Below, piece by piece: positions 43,085 through 54,978 of a stretch of DNA of 64,000 nucleotides. Position numbers and translations under genes: made by a program. This stretch comes from Gymnothorax reevesii (lineage: Eukaryota; Chordata; Actinopteri; Anguilliformes; Muraenidae). How positions within the stretch are numbered: the stretch's first letter is position 1; each line of letters begins with the position of its first letter. A model generated the notes under the pieces. That model did not search any database. It worked only from the letters and a program-made list of their open reading frames with translations, and had not been told where the DNA came from. The stretch covers positions 6,449,001 through 6,513,000 of the forward strand of contig CM056574.1 of the NCBI GenBank assembly GCA_029721435.1. Direction: 5' to 3'.

Positions 43085-43640
43085 TACTGTTTGGCCGAGT
43101 GGTGGCACAACAAGAAAGACTAAAGGCCAAGAAAATCAACAGCGGAATTACTCTAAGTTTTAGTAATGTTCACAGCAAATTTTACCCGATTTCCACAAGA
43201 GCCGTTTAAATTTCTGCATTTTTGAAGACGTTTGGCCAAAATGTGGCGCTACAGGAACGTAGTGTCACCAGAACAATAGGATTGTTCATTTATGCACCAA
43301 GACATTCACAGAAAGTTAATCTGACTCCCATTAATATAGTCTGACTCATTGAATTTCGAAACGTAGTTTCACCTGATGGTGACACAATAGTAAGTGATAA
43401 AAATAAATATAGTTCCTCCTCTGTGCACCAGGTATGTTGACAGCATATTTGTCATGACTCCCATTAAAACAGCTTGAATGACTGCAGTTGAATATGTTTT
43501 TTTACCACGTGGTGGCGCTACAGGAAACAATATAAAGCCACCAAAATCAGTTACGCCCTCCTCCTTACACCAGTAATGTTGAAAGCAGATTTAACATGAT
43601 TCCCGCTAAAACTGTTCAAGTTATTCAGGTCTTTTCTTGA
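43085..43640. repeat. Degenerate tandem repeat with GGTGGCGCTACAGG
   Basis: Three diverged copies (starts near 43085, 43245 and 43500) share TGGTGGCGCTACAGGAA, CCTCCTC..CACCAG and ATTCCC.CTAAAAC..TTCA blocks in the same order. They may be fragments of one interspersed family. Confidence 0.5.
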
Positions 43641-44666
43641 GAAATCTTTAGGTGCACAAATATTGGCGCATGTAAACATCATTTTTCAGCCTTTGGTGGT
43701 GCCTTTTTAATGCAGCTCAAATGCTATTTTAGGCACGCAAATGTGGGCATTTTGTAAAAAGTTAAGGTGAAATTAATGTGCATAATTCATCTAAACTTAT
43801 ACAAAAGCGACATATACAAACCCCAATTCCAATGAAGTCGGGATGTTGTGTAAAAGGTGAATAAAAACAATTCAATGATTTGAAAATCCTCTTTTTCCAA
43901 CCTATATTCGACTGGGTACACTACAAAGACAAGATATTTAATGTTCAAATTGATAAACTTTGTTTGGAAATATTCACTCATTTCGAGTTTGATGCCTGCA
44001 ACATTTTCCAAAAAAGCTGGGACAGGGGCAACAAAAGACTGGGAAAGTCGAGGAATGCTCAAAAAACACCTGTTTGGAACTTTCCACAGGTGAACTGGTT
44101 AACTGGAAACAGGTGAGAGTCATGATTAGGTGTAAAAGGAGCATCCCCGAAAGGCTCAGTCGTTCATAAGCAAGGATGGGGCGAGGTTTACCACTTTGTA
44201 AACACGTGTCTGCCACTGACATGGCAATATCCCCCTCCGTCCGAGCCCAATGCTATATCCCCCGCTTCGCGGTGGGGGAAAAAAATAACGAACTCACTAA
44301 GTCAACACATTAGGTCAACAACATTTAATGTGCTTTATTATGACTTTTGCGGATCTTTTTCATTGTCATTTCTGCAATTAGAATATGCAATGTTTAATTT
44401 TCCAATTGAAAAGTTGATTAAGTATCGACATGGCGATGTTTATTTTGACAAGCTGTCACCTCTATCACCTCCAGGAAACATCAGAATTTTGAGGGTCGTC
44501 ACAGGTATCCTACATAAAAAGAATTCAGTCAACAGCTCTTAAGGTAGTGGAATTTATGCTTTGTGACCTTGAAATAAAGGTGAAGGACACCAAAACAGCA
44601 TGGTACCTTTCCCCCACTGGGACGAACCTAGGTACCAAATACGAGAAGAATCGAGTCTATAGTTCT

Positions 44667-46277
44667 TACAAAACCCAAAACCAGTGAAGTTGGCACGTTG
44701 TGTAAATCGTAAATAAAAACAGAATACAATGATTTGCAAATCCTTTTCAACCTATATTCAATTAAAATACACTGCAAAGACAAGTTACTTAATGTTCAAA
44801 CAGGTAAACTTTGTAATTTTTTGCAAATATTAGCTCATTTGGAATTTGATGCCAGCAACATGTTTCAAAAAAGCTGGCACAAGTGGCAAAAAAGACTGAG
44901 AGAGTTGAGGAATGCTCATCAAACACTTATTTGGAACATCCCACATGTGAACAGGCTCATTGGGAACAGGTGGGTGCCATGATTGGGTAAAAAAAGCAGC
45001 TTCCCTGAAATGCTCAGTCATTCACAAACAAGGATGGGGCGAGGGTCACCACTTAGTGAACAAATACGTGACCTGATTGGCGAACAGTTTAAAACTAACA
45101 TTCCTCAATGAGCTATTGCAAGAAATTTAGGGATTATCATCATCTACGGTCAGTAATATCGTCAAAAGGTTCACAGAATCTGGAGAAATCGCTGCACGTA
45201 AGCGACAAGGCCGAAAACCAACATTGAATGCCCGTGGCCTTCGATCCCTCAGGCGGTACTGCATCAAAAACCGACATCAGTGTGTAAAGGACATCACCAC
45301 ATGGGCTCAGGAACACTTCAGAAAACCACTGTCAGTAACTACAGTTCGTCGCTACATCTGCAAGTGCAAGTTAAAACTCCACAATGCAAAGCGAAAGCCA
45401 TTTATCAACAGCACCCAGAAACGCCGCCGGCTTCGCTGGGCCCAAGCTCATCTAAGATGGACTGATGCAAAGTGGAAAAGTGTTCTGTGGTCCGACGAGT
45501 CGACATTTCAAATTGTTTTTGGAAACTGTGGATGTTGTGTCCTCCGGACCAAAGAGGAAAAGAACCATCCAGACTGTTAGAGGCAAAGTTCAAAAACTAG
45601 CATCAGTGATGGTATGGGGGTGTATTAGTGCCCGAGGCATGGGCAACTTACACATATGTGAAGGCACCATTAATGCTGAAAGGTACATACAGGTTTTGGA
45701 GCAACATATGTTGCCATCCAAGCAACGTCTTTTTCATGGACGCCCCTGCTTATTTCAGCAAGGCAATCCCAAGCCACATTCTGCATGTGTCACAACAGCA
45801 TGGCTCCGTAGTAAAAGAGTGCGGGTACTAGACTGGCCTGCCTGTAGTCCAGACCTGTCTCCCATTGAAAATGTGTGGCGCATTATGAAGCGAAAAATAC
45901 GACAACGGAGACCCCGAACTGTTGAACAACTTAAGCTGTACATCAAGCAAGAATGGGAAAGAGTTCCACCTGAAAAGCTTCAAAAATTTGTCTCCTCAGT
46001 TCCCATACGTTTACTGAATGTCCTTAAAAGGAAAGGCGATGTAACACAGTGGTAAAAAGGCCCCTGTGCCAACTTTTTTGCAATGTGTTGCTGCCTTTAA
46101 ATTCTAAGTGAATGATTATTTGCAAAAAAAAAAAAAGTTTCTCAGTTTGAACATTAAACATCTTGTCTTTGCAGTGTATTCAATTGAATACAAGTTGAAA
46201 AGGATTTGAAAATCATTGTATTCTGTTTTATCTACGATTTACATAACGTGCCAACTTCACTGGTTTTGGGTTTTGTA
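44667..46277 (+). mobile_element. Tc1-like element, near full length, inactive
   Basis: 1.6 kb between TACAAAACCCAAAACCAGTG and its inverse CACTGGTTTTGGGTTTTGTA, with long imperfect terminal repeats of about 95-100 bp. It carries one broken transposase gene on the plus strand. It is the youngest-looking insertion in the nest, being uninterrupted. Confidence 0.88.
45110..46055 (+). pseudogene. Tc1-like transposase pseudogene
   Basis: Two frames share the protein. 45224-45580 holds the DNA-binding part and WSDEST with the first catalytic Asp; 45465-46055 holds the rest, to DVTQW and TAA. The frame changes between about 45540 and 45575, and the N-terminal part before 45224 is also out of frame. 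The second catalytic Asp region reads FQQGNPKPH, with Gly where Tc1 enzymes have Asp. The final Glu motif (SPDLSPIENVW) is present. Two independent defects make it inactive. Confidence 0.85.
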
Positions 46278-46544
46278 AGATATTCAAATTCATGTGTTCG
46301 TACGGACGGACCAAGATACTGAAATGTAAGCTTTGTGATCTTGAAGTGAAGGTGAAGGTCACCAAAACTGTATGGTACCTTTCCCCCACTGAGATAAACC
46401 TAGATATCAAATATGAAAAGAATCTAGTCAACGGTTCTTAAAATATCCATATTTATATGATCGTACAGACGGACGGAGCCCAATGCTATATCCCCTGCTT
46501 CGCGCTAATTGCGTGGCGGAGTATAACAAGTGTGTGAGTAAATA

Positions 46545-47700
46545 GTCCAACAGTTTAAGAACATTTCTCAATGTGTGATTTGCAAGGAATTTAGGGATTT
46601 CATCATCTACAGTCCATAATATCGTCAAAAGATTCAGAGAGAATTTCCGGAGAAATCTCTACACGTAAGCGGCAAGGCCGAAAACCAAGATTGAACACCC
46701 GTGACCGTCGGTCCCTCAGACGGCACTGCATTAAAAACTGACATCATTCTGTAAAGGATATTACCATGTGGGCCCAGGAACACTTTTCTGAAGGCCAGTT
46801 AAAAACCTACTTGTTCAGGCAGGCGTTTGGACAGTTATAAATTGTTTGCTCTGTGTGACACTGCAGTGTCTCGGTGACTGTATTTTTATTTATTTGCTGT
46901 GAACTACTTTGTGACTTCGAGCTGAGAAAAGTGCTACGTAAATAATTACTTAATTACTTACTTTGGAAAACCGTTGTCAGATAACACAGTTCGTTGTTAC
47001 ACCTACAAGTGCAAGTGCAAGTGAAAACTCTACCATGCAAAGTGAAAGCCATATATCATCAACACCCAGAAACGCTGCTGGCTTCCCTGGGCCCGAGCTC
47101 ATCTGAGAAAGACTGACAAAAAGCGGAAAAGTGTGTTGTGGTCTGACAAGTCCACATTTCAAATTGTTTTAGGAAATCATGGACATCTTGTCCTCCGGGC
47201 TAAAGAGGAAAAGGACCATCCAGATTGTTATCAGCACCAAGTTCAAAAGTCAGCATCTGTGATGGTATGGAGATGTGTCAGTGCCCATGGCACGGATAAC
47301 TTGCGCATCTGTGAAAGCATTAATGCTGAAAGGTACATTTTTTGGTGCAACATATGATTGCCATCCAAGCAACATGTTTTTCAGGGACATCCCTGCTTAT
47401 TTCAGCAAGACGATGCCAAGACACATTCGACAGGTGTTACAACAGTGTGGCTTCATAGTAAAAAGAATGCGGGTAATAGACTGGCCTGCCTGCAGTCCAG
47501 ACCTGTCTACCATTGAAGACGTGTGGCGCGTTATAAAGTGCAAAATAGGACAACTGAGATCCAGAACTGTTGAGCAACTGAAGTCGTCCATCAAGCAAGA
47601 ATGGGAAAGAATTCCACCTACAAAGCTTTAGCAATTTGTGTCCTCAGTTCCCAAATGCTTACTGAGTGTTGTTCAAAGAAAAGGTGATGTAACACAATGT
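46545..47700 (+). pseudogene. Transposase remnant of the outer Tc1
   Basis: Decayed reading frames either side of the L2-like fragment: 46560-46785 matches the N-terminal region. 47133-47357 (NHGHLVLRAKEEKDHPDCYQ) and 47275-47631 (WPACSPDLSTIEDVWRVIKC) match the middle and end. Several frame changes and stops. Confidence 0.75.
46785..46970. mobile_element. L2-like LINE 3'-end fragment
   Basis: Contains ACCTACTTGTTCAGGCAGGC, GTGAACTACTTTGTGACTTC and AAAAGTGCTACGTAAATAAT. These are the usual 3'-end motifs of fish L2-family elements (AAGTGCTATATAAATAAA). It ends in TTACTTAATTACTTA and splits the transposase remnant. Confidence 0.6.
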
Positions 47701-47921
47701 AAACATGCCCCTGTCCCAGCTTTTTTGGAACTTGTTGCAGGTATCAAATTCAAAATGAGTGAATATTTCCAAAAAACAATAAAGTTTGAGTTTGAACATT
47801 AAATAACTTGTCTTCGTAGTGTACTCAGTTGAATATAGGTCAAAAAGGATTTGCAAATCACTGCATTGTTTTTATTCACGTTTTTCACAATGTCCCAACT
47901 TCATTGGAATTGGGGTTTGTA

Positions 47922-48402
47922 GTAAAATTTAAAATGCAAAATTAACATGGTTTAACACCTTTCATTTTTGCATTATATCTTTCTTAAATAGGCAAGCTAA
48001 TGTGTGTTGTAATTGTAGCATCAAGCAGATGACTGCTTGATGACCTCACCTCACGATTGGTCTACTGTGAAGCAAAATTAGTGGGTTGGCGAGATACGTG
48101 GAGTCAAAAGCCAGAGTTTTCAATGTCACAGAGTTGGATCTCCTTCACTCCGCCATGGTAACTTATGCCATCTTGGATTGTGAGTTTAAGGCTTGTCGAG
48201 CCAGCTAACGCAAAGAGAGCTCGACTAATGTTGAATTCAGCTCGTTTTATACCCCTGGTGTTAACTGGGTCTAAAGTGGACGACGACATTAAGCCAGCAG
48301 ACACGGTGACCACTGCTGAATTACACCCATCAGGGGGAATGAAAAACCTTGGGGTTCAGAGTCAAATCAAAGTCAGATTCAGTGAAATCAGCCACTTTGT
48401 TC
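47922..48402. other. Intergenic between two Tc1 copies
   Basis: No repeat or gene recognised. Short overlapping frames on both strands only. Confidence 0.4.
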
Positions 48403-48649
48403 TACAGCCCCAATTCGGAAATAGTTTGGACAAAGTGTAAATTGTGAATAAAATCAAAACGCAATGACTTTCAAATCACACCAGTCAGTATTTTATTCAC
48501 AATAAAACAAGGATAACATAGCAAATGTTGAAACTGAGAAATTTTAATTTTATCCACAAAATGAGCTCATTTCAAATTTGCTGGCAGCTACGGGTCTTAA
48601 AGTTGTGTGCAACACCATGGTGTAGAATCCCCTTTTCTTTTTAACACAG

Positions 48650-49757
48650 AGTGGAGGTGTTTGGGCATTGAGACCGGTTCTTGAGTTTAGCCACTGGAAT
48701 TTGATCCCACTCTTGTTTAATACAGGCTTCCAGCTGCTGGAGAGTTTTGGGTCTCATTTGATGGACTTTTCATTTAATTATGTGCCAAACATTCTCAATC
48801 GGTGAAAGATCAGGACTGCAGGCAGGCCAGTTCAGCACACAGACTCTTCTACTACGAAGTCATGCTGTTGTAATAGCTGCAGTATGTGGTTTTGCATTGT
48901 CCTGCTAATATACACAAGGCCTTCCCGGGAATAGATGTCATCTGGAGGGGAGCATATGTTGCTCTAAAACCTTCATATACCTTTCAGCATTCATGGTGCT
49001 TTTTAAAACATGCAAGTGTTCCAAACCATATGCACTAATGCATCCCCATACTATCAGAGATGCTGGCTTTTGAACTGAACGCTGATAACAGGAAGGGGCG
49101 GTCTTTCTCCTGTTTAGCCCGGAGGACACCGACGCCCATGATTTCCAACAAGAATGTCAAACTCGGACTTGTCTGACCACAGGACACTTTGCTACATTCC
49201 ATTTTAAATGAGCCTTGGCCCACAGAACACAGTGGCGCTTCTGGATCATGCTCAACAATGGCTTCCTTTTTGCATGATAGAGTTTTAGGTGGCATCTATG
49301 GATGGCACGGCAGATTGTGTTTACTGACAGTGGTTTATTGAAGTATCCCTGGGCCCATTTAGTTATGACAATGACAGAATCATGCCAGTGAGTGATGCAG
49401 TGGCATCTGAGGGGCCGAACATCATAGGCATCCAGTAAAGGTCTTCGGTCTTGTCCCTTATGCAAAGAGATTTTTCCAGTTTCTCTGAATCTTTTGATGA
49501 TGTTATGCACTGTTGATGAGATGAGACCTTCAAAGCATTTGCAATTTGACGTTAAGGAACATTGTTTAAGTATTCCACAATTTTTTTACACAAGCCTTCA
49601 CAGGTTGGAGAGCCTCTGGCCATCTTTACTTCTGACAGACCCAGCCTCTCTAAGACATCCCTTTTATAGCCAATCATGTTCCACACTTGATGCCAGTTAA
49701 CTTGATTACTTGCTAAATGTTCTTTCAGCTGATTCTTTTCTATATTAATTCCTTTTT
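48650..49757 (-). pseudogene. Tc1-like transposase pseudogene
   Basis: Minus-strand pieces: 49552-49757 (NMIGYKRDVLERLGLSEVKM), 49157-49510 (RFRETGKISLHKGQDRRPLL through [14 protein letters not shown]), 49035-49295, 48938-49129 and a C-terminal segment near 48690-48780 (MRPKTLQQLEACIKQEW). The pieces lie in different frames. Confidence 0.8.
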
Positions 49758-50388
49758 CAGCCCTCGCGGTCGCGGTACCGGTGTTAGAGGTCGTGGACGC
49801 GGCTCTTCCAGACAACCTCCTAATAATGCTGCACACATCGGGCTTGATAACGGCGACATGGAGGCGCTATCTGCATTATCCCATGCTTTTAGATCCTTGT
49901 CCCAGCCTAGTAGCCGCTCCTCGTCAGTACCTCGGGGCGCTGAACACTACCATGATGACGAGGACGACAGCGAGGATTTTGTGGTGCCTGCCTATGTTCG
50001 TAAACGGCAGAAGCGGAACGAAAGGAGGCGTAAGTTAGTCAATACCGGCACCAAAGTCTCGGAAGGTAGTCGCTTCCGGGGAGCACGGAACACCAAGTCA
50101 CTCTTCATCTACCGCGTTGATCCCGACACAAGGACTGAAGACATTGAAGACTTGATCGTACAGCAAGGACATGAGGTATGTGCTCTGCGTTGTGTTTCTA
50201 ACCCGAAGGCTTTCTTTAAGTCATTCAAACTTACATTAACTGTTGAGGACTACCCCAAAGTGTTTTCCGGACTTCCCCTGGCCCATGGGCGTTTGCGTAC
50301 GCAAGTTCATGCCCCTCAGACGCTACAATGGGGACAGACAAGATGCCTCATAAGACACTCATCGTCGCTACATTCAAGTCCCACCTGA
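49758..50388 (+). pseudogene. LINE ORF1-like protein segment
   Basis: An open frame continuous with upstream Tc1 sequence. An Arg/Gly-rich start (RGRGTGVRGRGRGSSRQPP) and an acidic patch (HDDEDDSED) are followed by a basic patch (VRKRQKRNERRRK). A fold-like segment (SLFIYRVDPDTRTEDIEDLI and VCALRCVSNPKAFFKSFKL) then resembles the RNA-recognition domain seen in several LINE ORF1 proteins. Gag-like RNA binding is inferred. Confidence 0.6.
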
Positions 50389-50906
50389 CTTCTATTTGTA
50401 ATGTTACTGTTTTTATCATCATGGCTCCCCTCTCTTCATGCAGCTACAACTCATATGGCCTGGGAGCTGGCGGAATGTCGTACATAAATAAACTGTGCTG
50501 TGAGCATGAATTTGTGTTCATACAAGAACATTGGCTTTTCCGGGAAAGGCTTGATCGTTTTAGTAGAGAACTGAATAAAATTTCTGTCTATGGCAAATCT
50601 GGCATGGACTCCACTGTAACTTTCAGCGGTCGGCCATACGGGGGTGGCGCCATCTTGTGGCACGCACATGTTGATGGCTCCCTGATGCCACTCCCCACTG
50701 AATCTAATAGTCTCTGTGCTGTGTTATATGAAAACATGAATTTCAAATTTCTATTACTGAATGTTTATATGCCGTGTGATGCAGGTGTTATGCCTGACAA
50801 TGAATACCTTAGTATCGCTTCCGAGATATCGGCACTGTTAAATGTGCATCATGGGGTTCCTGCCATCATTGACAGCGACTTCAAGACTGATTTTGGTCGT
50901 GCCTAA
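50328..50906 (+). pseudogene. LINE ORF2 endonuclease fragment
   Basis: Motifs of an AP-type endonuclease appear in order: FVFIQEHWLF, GRPYGGGAILWH, FLLLNVYMPCD. The usual GDFN motif is changed to IDSDFKTDFGRA, followed by a stop (TAA). A catalytic motif is therefore altered and the frame ends early. Confidence 0.7.
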
Positions 50907-51008
50907 TCGGGTAACACTAAATGTCTTATTAATTTAATGAGAGATGAAAGTCTGCAGTGTGTTATGAGTATTTTTGTACAGCATTATATTTCATTGGTAA
51001 ATGAAGAT

Positions 51009-51400
51009 TTGTTACATGCCGTTTTGCTGCCTTGCTGGTCAGCTATATTTATTTTGTTCATTTGGCACCCTCTGGTGGAGTGTCTGTAAAATCATTAGGA
51101 AAAGACTAGTGATTTCAAGAAGCTTCTGGCACTTTCCTGCTTGGAGGGGGCGGGATTTCCCTAGAATCCTGTGGATCTTTCTAAAAGGTTGCTAGTCTAT
51201 ATAAATGCTGTGATTTTAACCACAGCAGAGCAGACAGCAGAAGAGAGCAGAGCAGAAGCAGAGTTTTGTTTTGGCAACAGTTAAATAGTGGCATTAGAGT
51301 GTTATTAGGAGTTAAATAGTGGATATTTTTTGAAGAACTTTTTTTTAATTTTAGAATAAATTTGTTTTAGTTTTTTTTGTTGTGATTTTTTTCTAAGTCA
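51009..51400 (+). mobile_element. Solo-LTR-like insert inside the LINE
   Basis: Starts TGTTACATGCCG and ends AAGTCA, with TATATAAA at 51198-51205 and AATAAA at 51355-51360 in LTR-like spacing. The sequence between, rich in AGCAGAGCAGA, looks like an R/U5 region. I cannot find a definite target duplication, so the boundaries are tentative. Confidence 0.4.
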
Positions 51401-51540
51401 TAAGTGTCCATTAGATCACGCGATTGCTGACATTGATTATACATTCGAAGGTAAAGGCACTGGTGAACGTTCTGTGGTGATCCAGTACCGTTATCTGATG
51501 ATGGAGTACACCTGGGTCACCTAATTGCCCCGTCGTGTAC

Positions 51541-52119
51541 CAAGGAGCGAATTAACACGTGTTGATGATTTTAATAGGAGAGTTAATGTTTTACTGGCCA
51601 CTTTTGGCTCTGCATTGTCTGAAGTTAAATATGCTTTGTTCAAGATTTATTGCAGGTCATTGTATGGTGCACAGTTACTTGATTTAGACTAAGCACTTTG
51701 AGTCATTTTATACCGCGTGGCGTAAAGCTGTCCGTCGTGTCTACCAACTGCCTTATCGTACTCACCGTGACCACCTTCATTTGATTGCCAATGATTTTCC
51801 ATGTCAACTCCAGGTGCATGCAAGATTTCTGAAATTCTGGCAGTCATTATATAACAGCTATAATCCTTTAGTTTACTTTTGCAGCCTACTTGCGTTTCAC
51901 GGCAGTGGCTCTAGCACTGGTAAGAACATTCATTACTTGATGCATCATTATAACCTTAGCTGGCATAACCTTCAGTCTAAGTTTTTTTTGTATACATGTA
52001 ATCGTTCCGACCACCCGACCGGCGATGTCATAATTGCCGAGGGTCTGGCAGGTTTGACGCGTGATTTGATTTGTCGGCGTAATTTTCGCTCTGAAGCTAT
52101 TGCCCAAGAAGATATATAA
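51541..52119 (+). pseudogene. LINE ORF2 C-terminal remnant
   Basis: Reads DDFNRRVNVLLATFGSALSE, then VKYALFKIYCRSLYGAQLLD, a stop, and AWRKAVRRVYQLPYRTHRDH through a final IAQEDI and TAA. This arrangement is typical downstream of the reverse-transcriptase domain in LINE ORF2. Confidence 0.65.
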
Positions 52120-52489
52120 TCAATCATCAGCTGTATATGTTGTCATTAATCAACATTGTTCTGCTCTTAGCAGTTTGTATTGTGCGTTTTTTTTTTTTTT
52201 TTTTAACCAATTGTATTGTACTGCCTGCATGTACATATATGAATAAACTTTTACTTTACTATTACTTTTTTGCCTGTGTCCCAATTTTTTTTTTAGTCCT
52301 GTTGCAGCCAGAAAATGAGAAATTAGCTCATTTTTTGGATAAAAATGTAAAATGTCTGTTCCAACATTTGAAGTGTTATCTATGTTCTATGGTACATAAC
52401 ATATTGGCTCATGTGATCTGAAGGTCATTGCATTTTGATTATATTCACAATTTACACTTTGTCCCAACTATTTGAGAATTGGGGTTGTA

Positions 52490-54298
52490 TTAACATACTG
52501 ATTTCCCAAATTCATATCCTGTACGATCACCAGCCCTTTGGAGATCAGACCGATGAACATCTGCATGTGATGAGATTATCTGATTATGACAGCTCATGTA
52601 CCGCAAAACACCACAAAAGTGTAGTAAAACTATGTTGCTGACTGCCTGTCGCACTTCTGAGAACGTGAGGTCCATGCTCGCTCAGCAGATGTTACCTTTC
52701 CATGCTCACTGTGAAATTTAATGGAAAGATAGCCAGCTACACACTCATTCATCTGTATTTTCAGACTTACCAGTAGCTGGGGGATTATGACATCACAGCT
52801 CTCTGACGACAAGGTGGCTCTGTTTGCTGGCCAATTAGAACAAAGCTCATTCCATGGAGGGGACGCCCACTCAAAACAGCCCATTTTTCAGAGATTTAGG
52901 ACTGACCAGGACCAAAATGCCTAGAAATCATGGATTTTTATTTATTTTTGCTAAAACATGTATAAACTTCTCTTATGGACATCTAAGAATATTATAACTT
53001 GGAAAAAAATAGCATATTAGGTCCCCTTTAACACTCGACAATTATCTTTAGAAACATCCTCCTCAACCATCTGTGTTGATTGTGGAACTGCAGGTTATTA
53101 AAAAAAAATGTCCTCACAAATATCCTCACAATAACGAGGTGACCAATAACCCCTTCATGCCATTCAAAGAGGCCATTATGTGGAGGTTAAATCATGGTTT
53201 ATGCATTTCCTAAATGCTTTATTTACTGAGGGGGGGTCCACTGAGAACATCTTACTTTTTCAAGAACACACTTGGGGGAACTCCGAGTCAGAGCAGTCAT
53301 GAATAGTGAGAGTGAGAAAAGGAGGTAAATCCCCTAGAGTGATTTTTGGGGTTCAGGGTCTGTCTCAAGCACCCACCGGTGCTTCCCAACTGCATCTCTC
53401 GATGCAATTCAGTTCCATACACTTTTCTGGACTTATATCAATTCAGGACTGCGTAAACTGCGGCTTTGCTTTGAGCAAATTGTTTATTCATGGTTACAAA
53501 CACAAAACAAACTAGACTGTTATTCAGACCAACAATCTACAACTGGATTGTGGCCACTTCCAGATCAGCCAGGCCGACTCACTGTAAACGAAACCTGCTT
53601 TTTGCAGATCCCAGAACTTTCTAGCATTAAACAGTAAACCTGAGTAAAGGCCCGTATGAACATACCAAGAAGCAGAGTAGAGCAAAGCGTATTTTAATCC
53701 GACTGGTTTTATTTTGGTTTTAAAATCTCAACACTCAACTTGTGAGGATACACTGCCAAACTCTCTCAGAACTTAATAAATACTATCACCGCTACTGGTT
53801 AATGTGTACCTTTACCGTCCGGTTTAAGATGACTGATCTACACACCTGACTGCTAAACAAATATCCTCAGTAAAAGCGACACTGAGGGGAGAGTAAAAAT
53901 ATAAAAATGCGTGGTGGGTAAAACGCAGCTGCAAAGGCATTCACAAGCTCAAAATGTCTGAAATGGATTAAAAAAAAAAGTTTCATATCACGCCCGCAGT
54001 CCCACGCCGTTCTTACGCCACAGCCTCCTGTCGTAATGGGAGCGGATTTCCATTTTAAAACACAAAAGCAACACACTCCGCGGCTCGAGAAAACCTGTTC
54101 TAGTCCTGGGTGAAGGCAGAATCATAAAGTGTTAAGTGTTTCACCACGAAAATTCTTTCATGATTTAAGGCTCAAATTTCTCCTCTCATGTTTTAGAGCA
54201 GCTCTCCGCCTGCTTCCCTATCGCCCAATCAGGTGAAACTTTACTCCGACGCGTTCAAGAATCACCTGACCGTATAACTGCCAAGCACCATTGATACA
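52490..54298. other. Intergenic, possible AGGTCCCCTTTA-ended element
   Basis: A segment ending TAGGTCCCCTTTAA near 53018-53031 resembles a common fish DNA-transposon end, but the partner end was not found. No gene seen between here and nsd2. Confidence 0.3.
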
Positions 54299-54302
54299 GC
54301 AC

Positions 54303-54308
54303 TTTATT
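54303..54308 (-). terminator. nsd2: Candidate poly(A) signal of nsd2
   Basis: AATAAA on the minus strand (TTTATT on plus), about 1.35 kb past the nsd2 stop, giving a plausible 3'UTR of 54299-55659. That UTR has long A-runs at 54837-54853 and 54947-54977. Confidence 0.4.
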
Positions 54309-54943
54309 AACGAAAATTATATAAACTTTTCAATGCAATATTACTACATTTTAAAATGTACAGCTACTTGTACAGAGTAAAGTGAACACGAATTCGCAGC
54401 TCCGGTCCATAACATGCCGGAGAGCAGTGAACGGCCGCGCGCAAGTCTGAGCGGTGCGGACCGGTTCAACAGCTTCTCAAGTTTCTGCAACTGCTGGAAA
54501 TGCAACAGTATCTGAGAAAATAGTCAGTGATGTTCTTGAACACAAATCCGCTCAAAAGCTTCGGCCTGCCACTGCCGTCGAGAGATGCAGTCAAGCAAGT
54601 CCTTCTCCGAGAGCGCACAGTTTGGCTTTTTCTTTTTAATGTTCTCATTTAAAATCCGCTCAAAAATCACCTGTAAGGCTCATCGGACCGGATTCTGCTG
54701 ATTTAAAAAGGGCTACGAGACAAGGCAAAACAAAATTTACTCCGCTATTAAATTCAAACTATGTCTATTAACACGAAGACAAGTCGTTAAGAGCTACTGA
54801 TAGTGTCTTTCCTTGCGTTAACAAAATTAGCTTCTAAAAAAAAATAAAAAAACAGGTATAGTTTGCCAAACTGTTGCTCTATAACAATATTCCAGTCTTA
54901 TAGTTTTGGTCTTAAATATAAACCTCTACTTCGGGGGGGGCAG

Positions 54944-54978
<35 letters not shown>

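Larger units (their letters stand above)
44225..46530. mobile_element. Hairpin-ended GGAC repeat, split by a Tc1
   Basis: Outer pieces 44225-44666 and 46278-46530 surround the inner Tc1. Both contain GGTACCTTTCCCCCACTG and GACGGA- or CGTCCG-type runs. Both have a hairpin with a TTCGC loop: TCCCCC (44258-44263) pairs with GGGGGA (44274-44279), and a decayed version lies near 46490-46525. Confidence 0.6.
43815..47921 (+). mobile_element. Tc1-like element hosting nested insertions
   Basis: Terminal inverted repeats CAAACCCCAATTCCAATGAA (left, near 43817) and TTCATTGGAATTGGGGTTTG (right, ending near 47919). The element is split by a hairpin-ended repeat at about 44225-46530, which itself contains another Tc1, and by an L2-like fragment at about 46785-46970. 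Confidence 0.85.
49758..52271 (+). mobile_element. Non-LTR retrotransposon (LINE), internally deleted
   Basis: Has an ORF1-like segment, the endonuclease half of ORF2, then only the C-terminal end of ORF2 and a short 3'UTR with AATAAA near 52242. The reverse-transcriptase core between about 50906 and 51540 is missing, and an LTR-like sequence occupies part of that interval. The clade is not certain. It lies within a Tc1 element. Confidence 0.75.
48403..52489 (-). mobile_element. Tc1-like element split by a LINE
   Basis: Ends ACAGCCCCAATTCGGAAATA (left) and AATTGGGGTTGTA (right), same family as 1-1379. The transposase remnant is at 48650-49757. The continuation after 52271 (GCCTGTGTCCCAATTTTTTT) matches 945-965 in the copy at the left edge of the window, which proves the 49758-52271 segment is an insertion. 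Confidence 0.85.
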
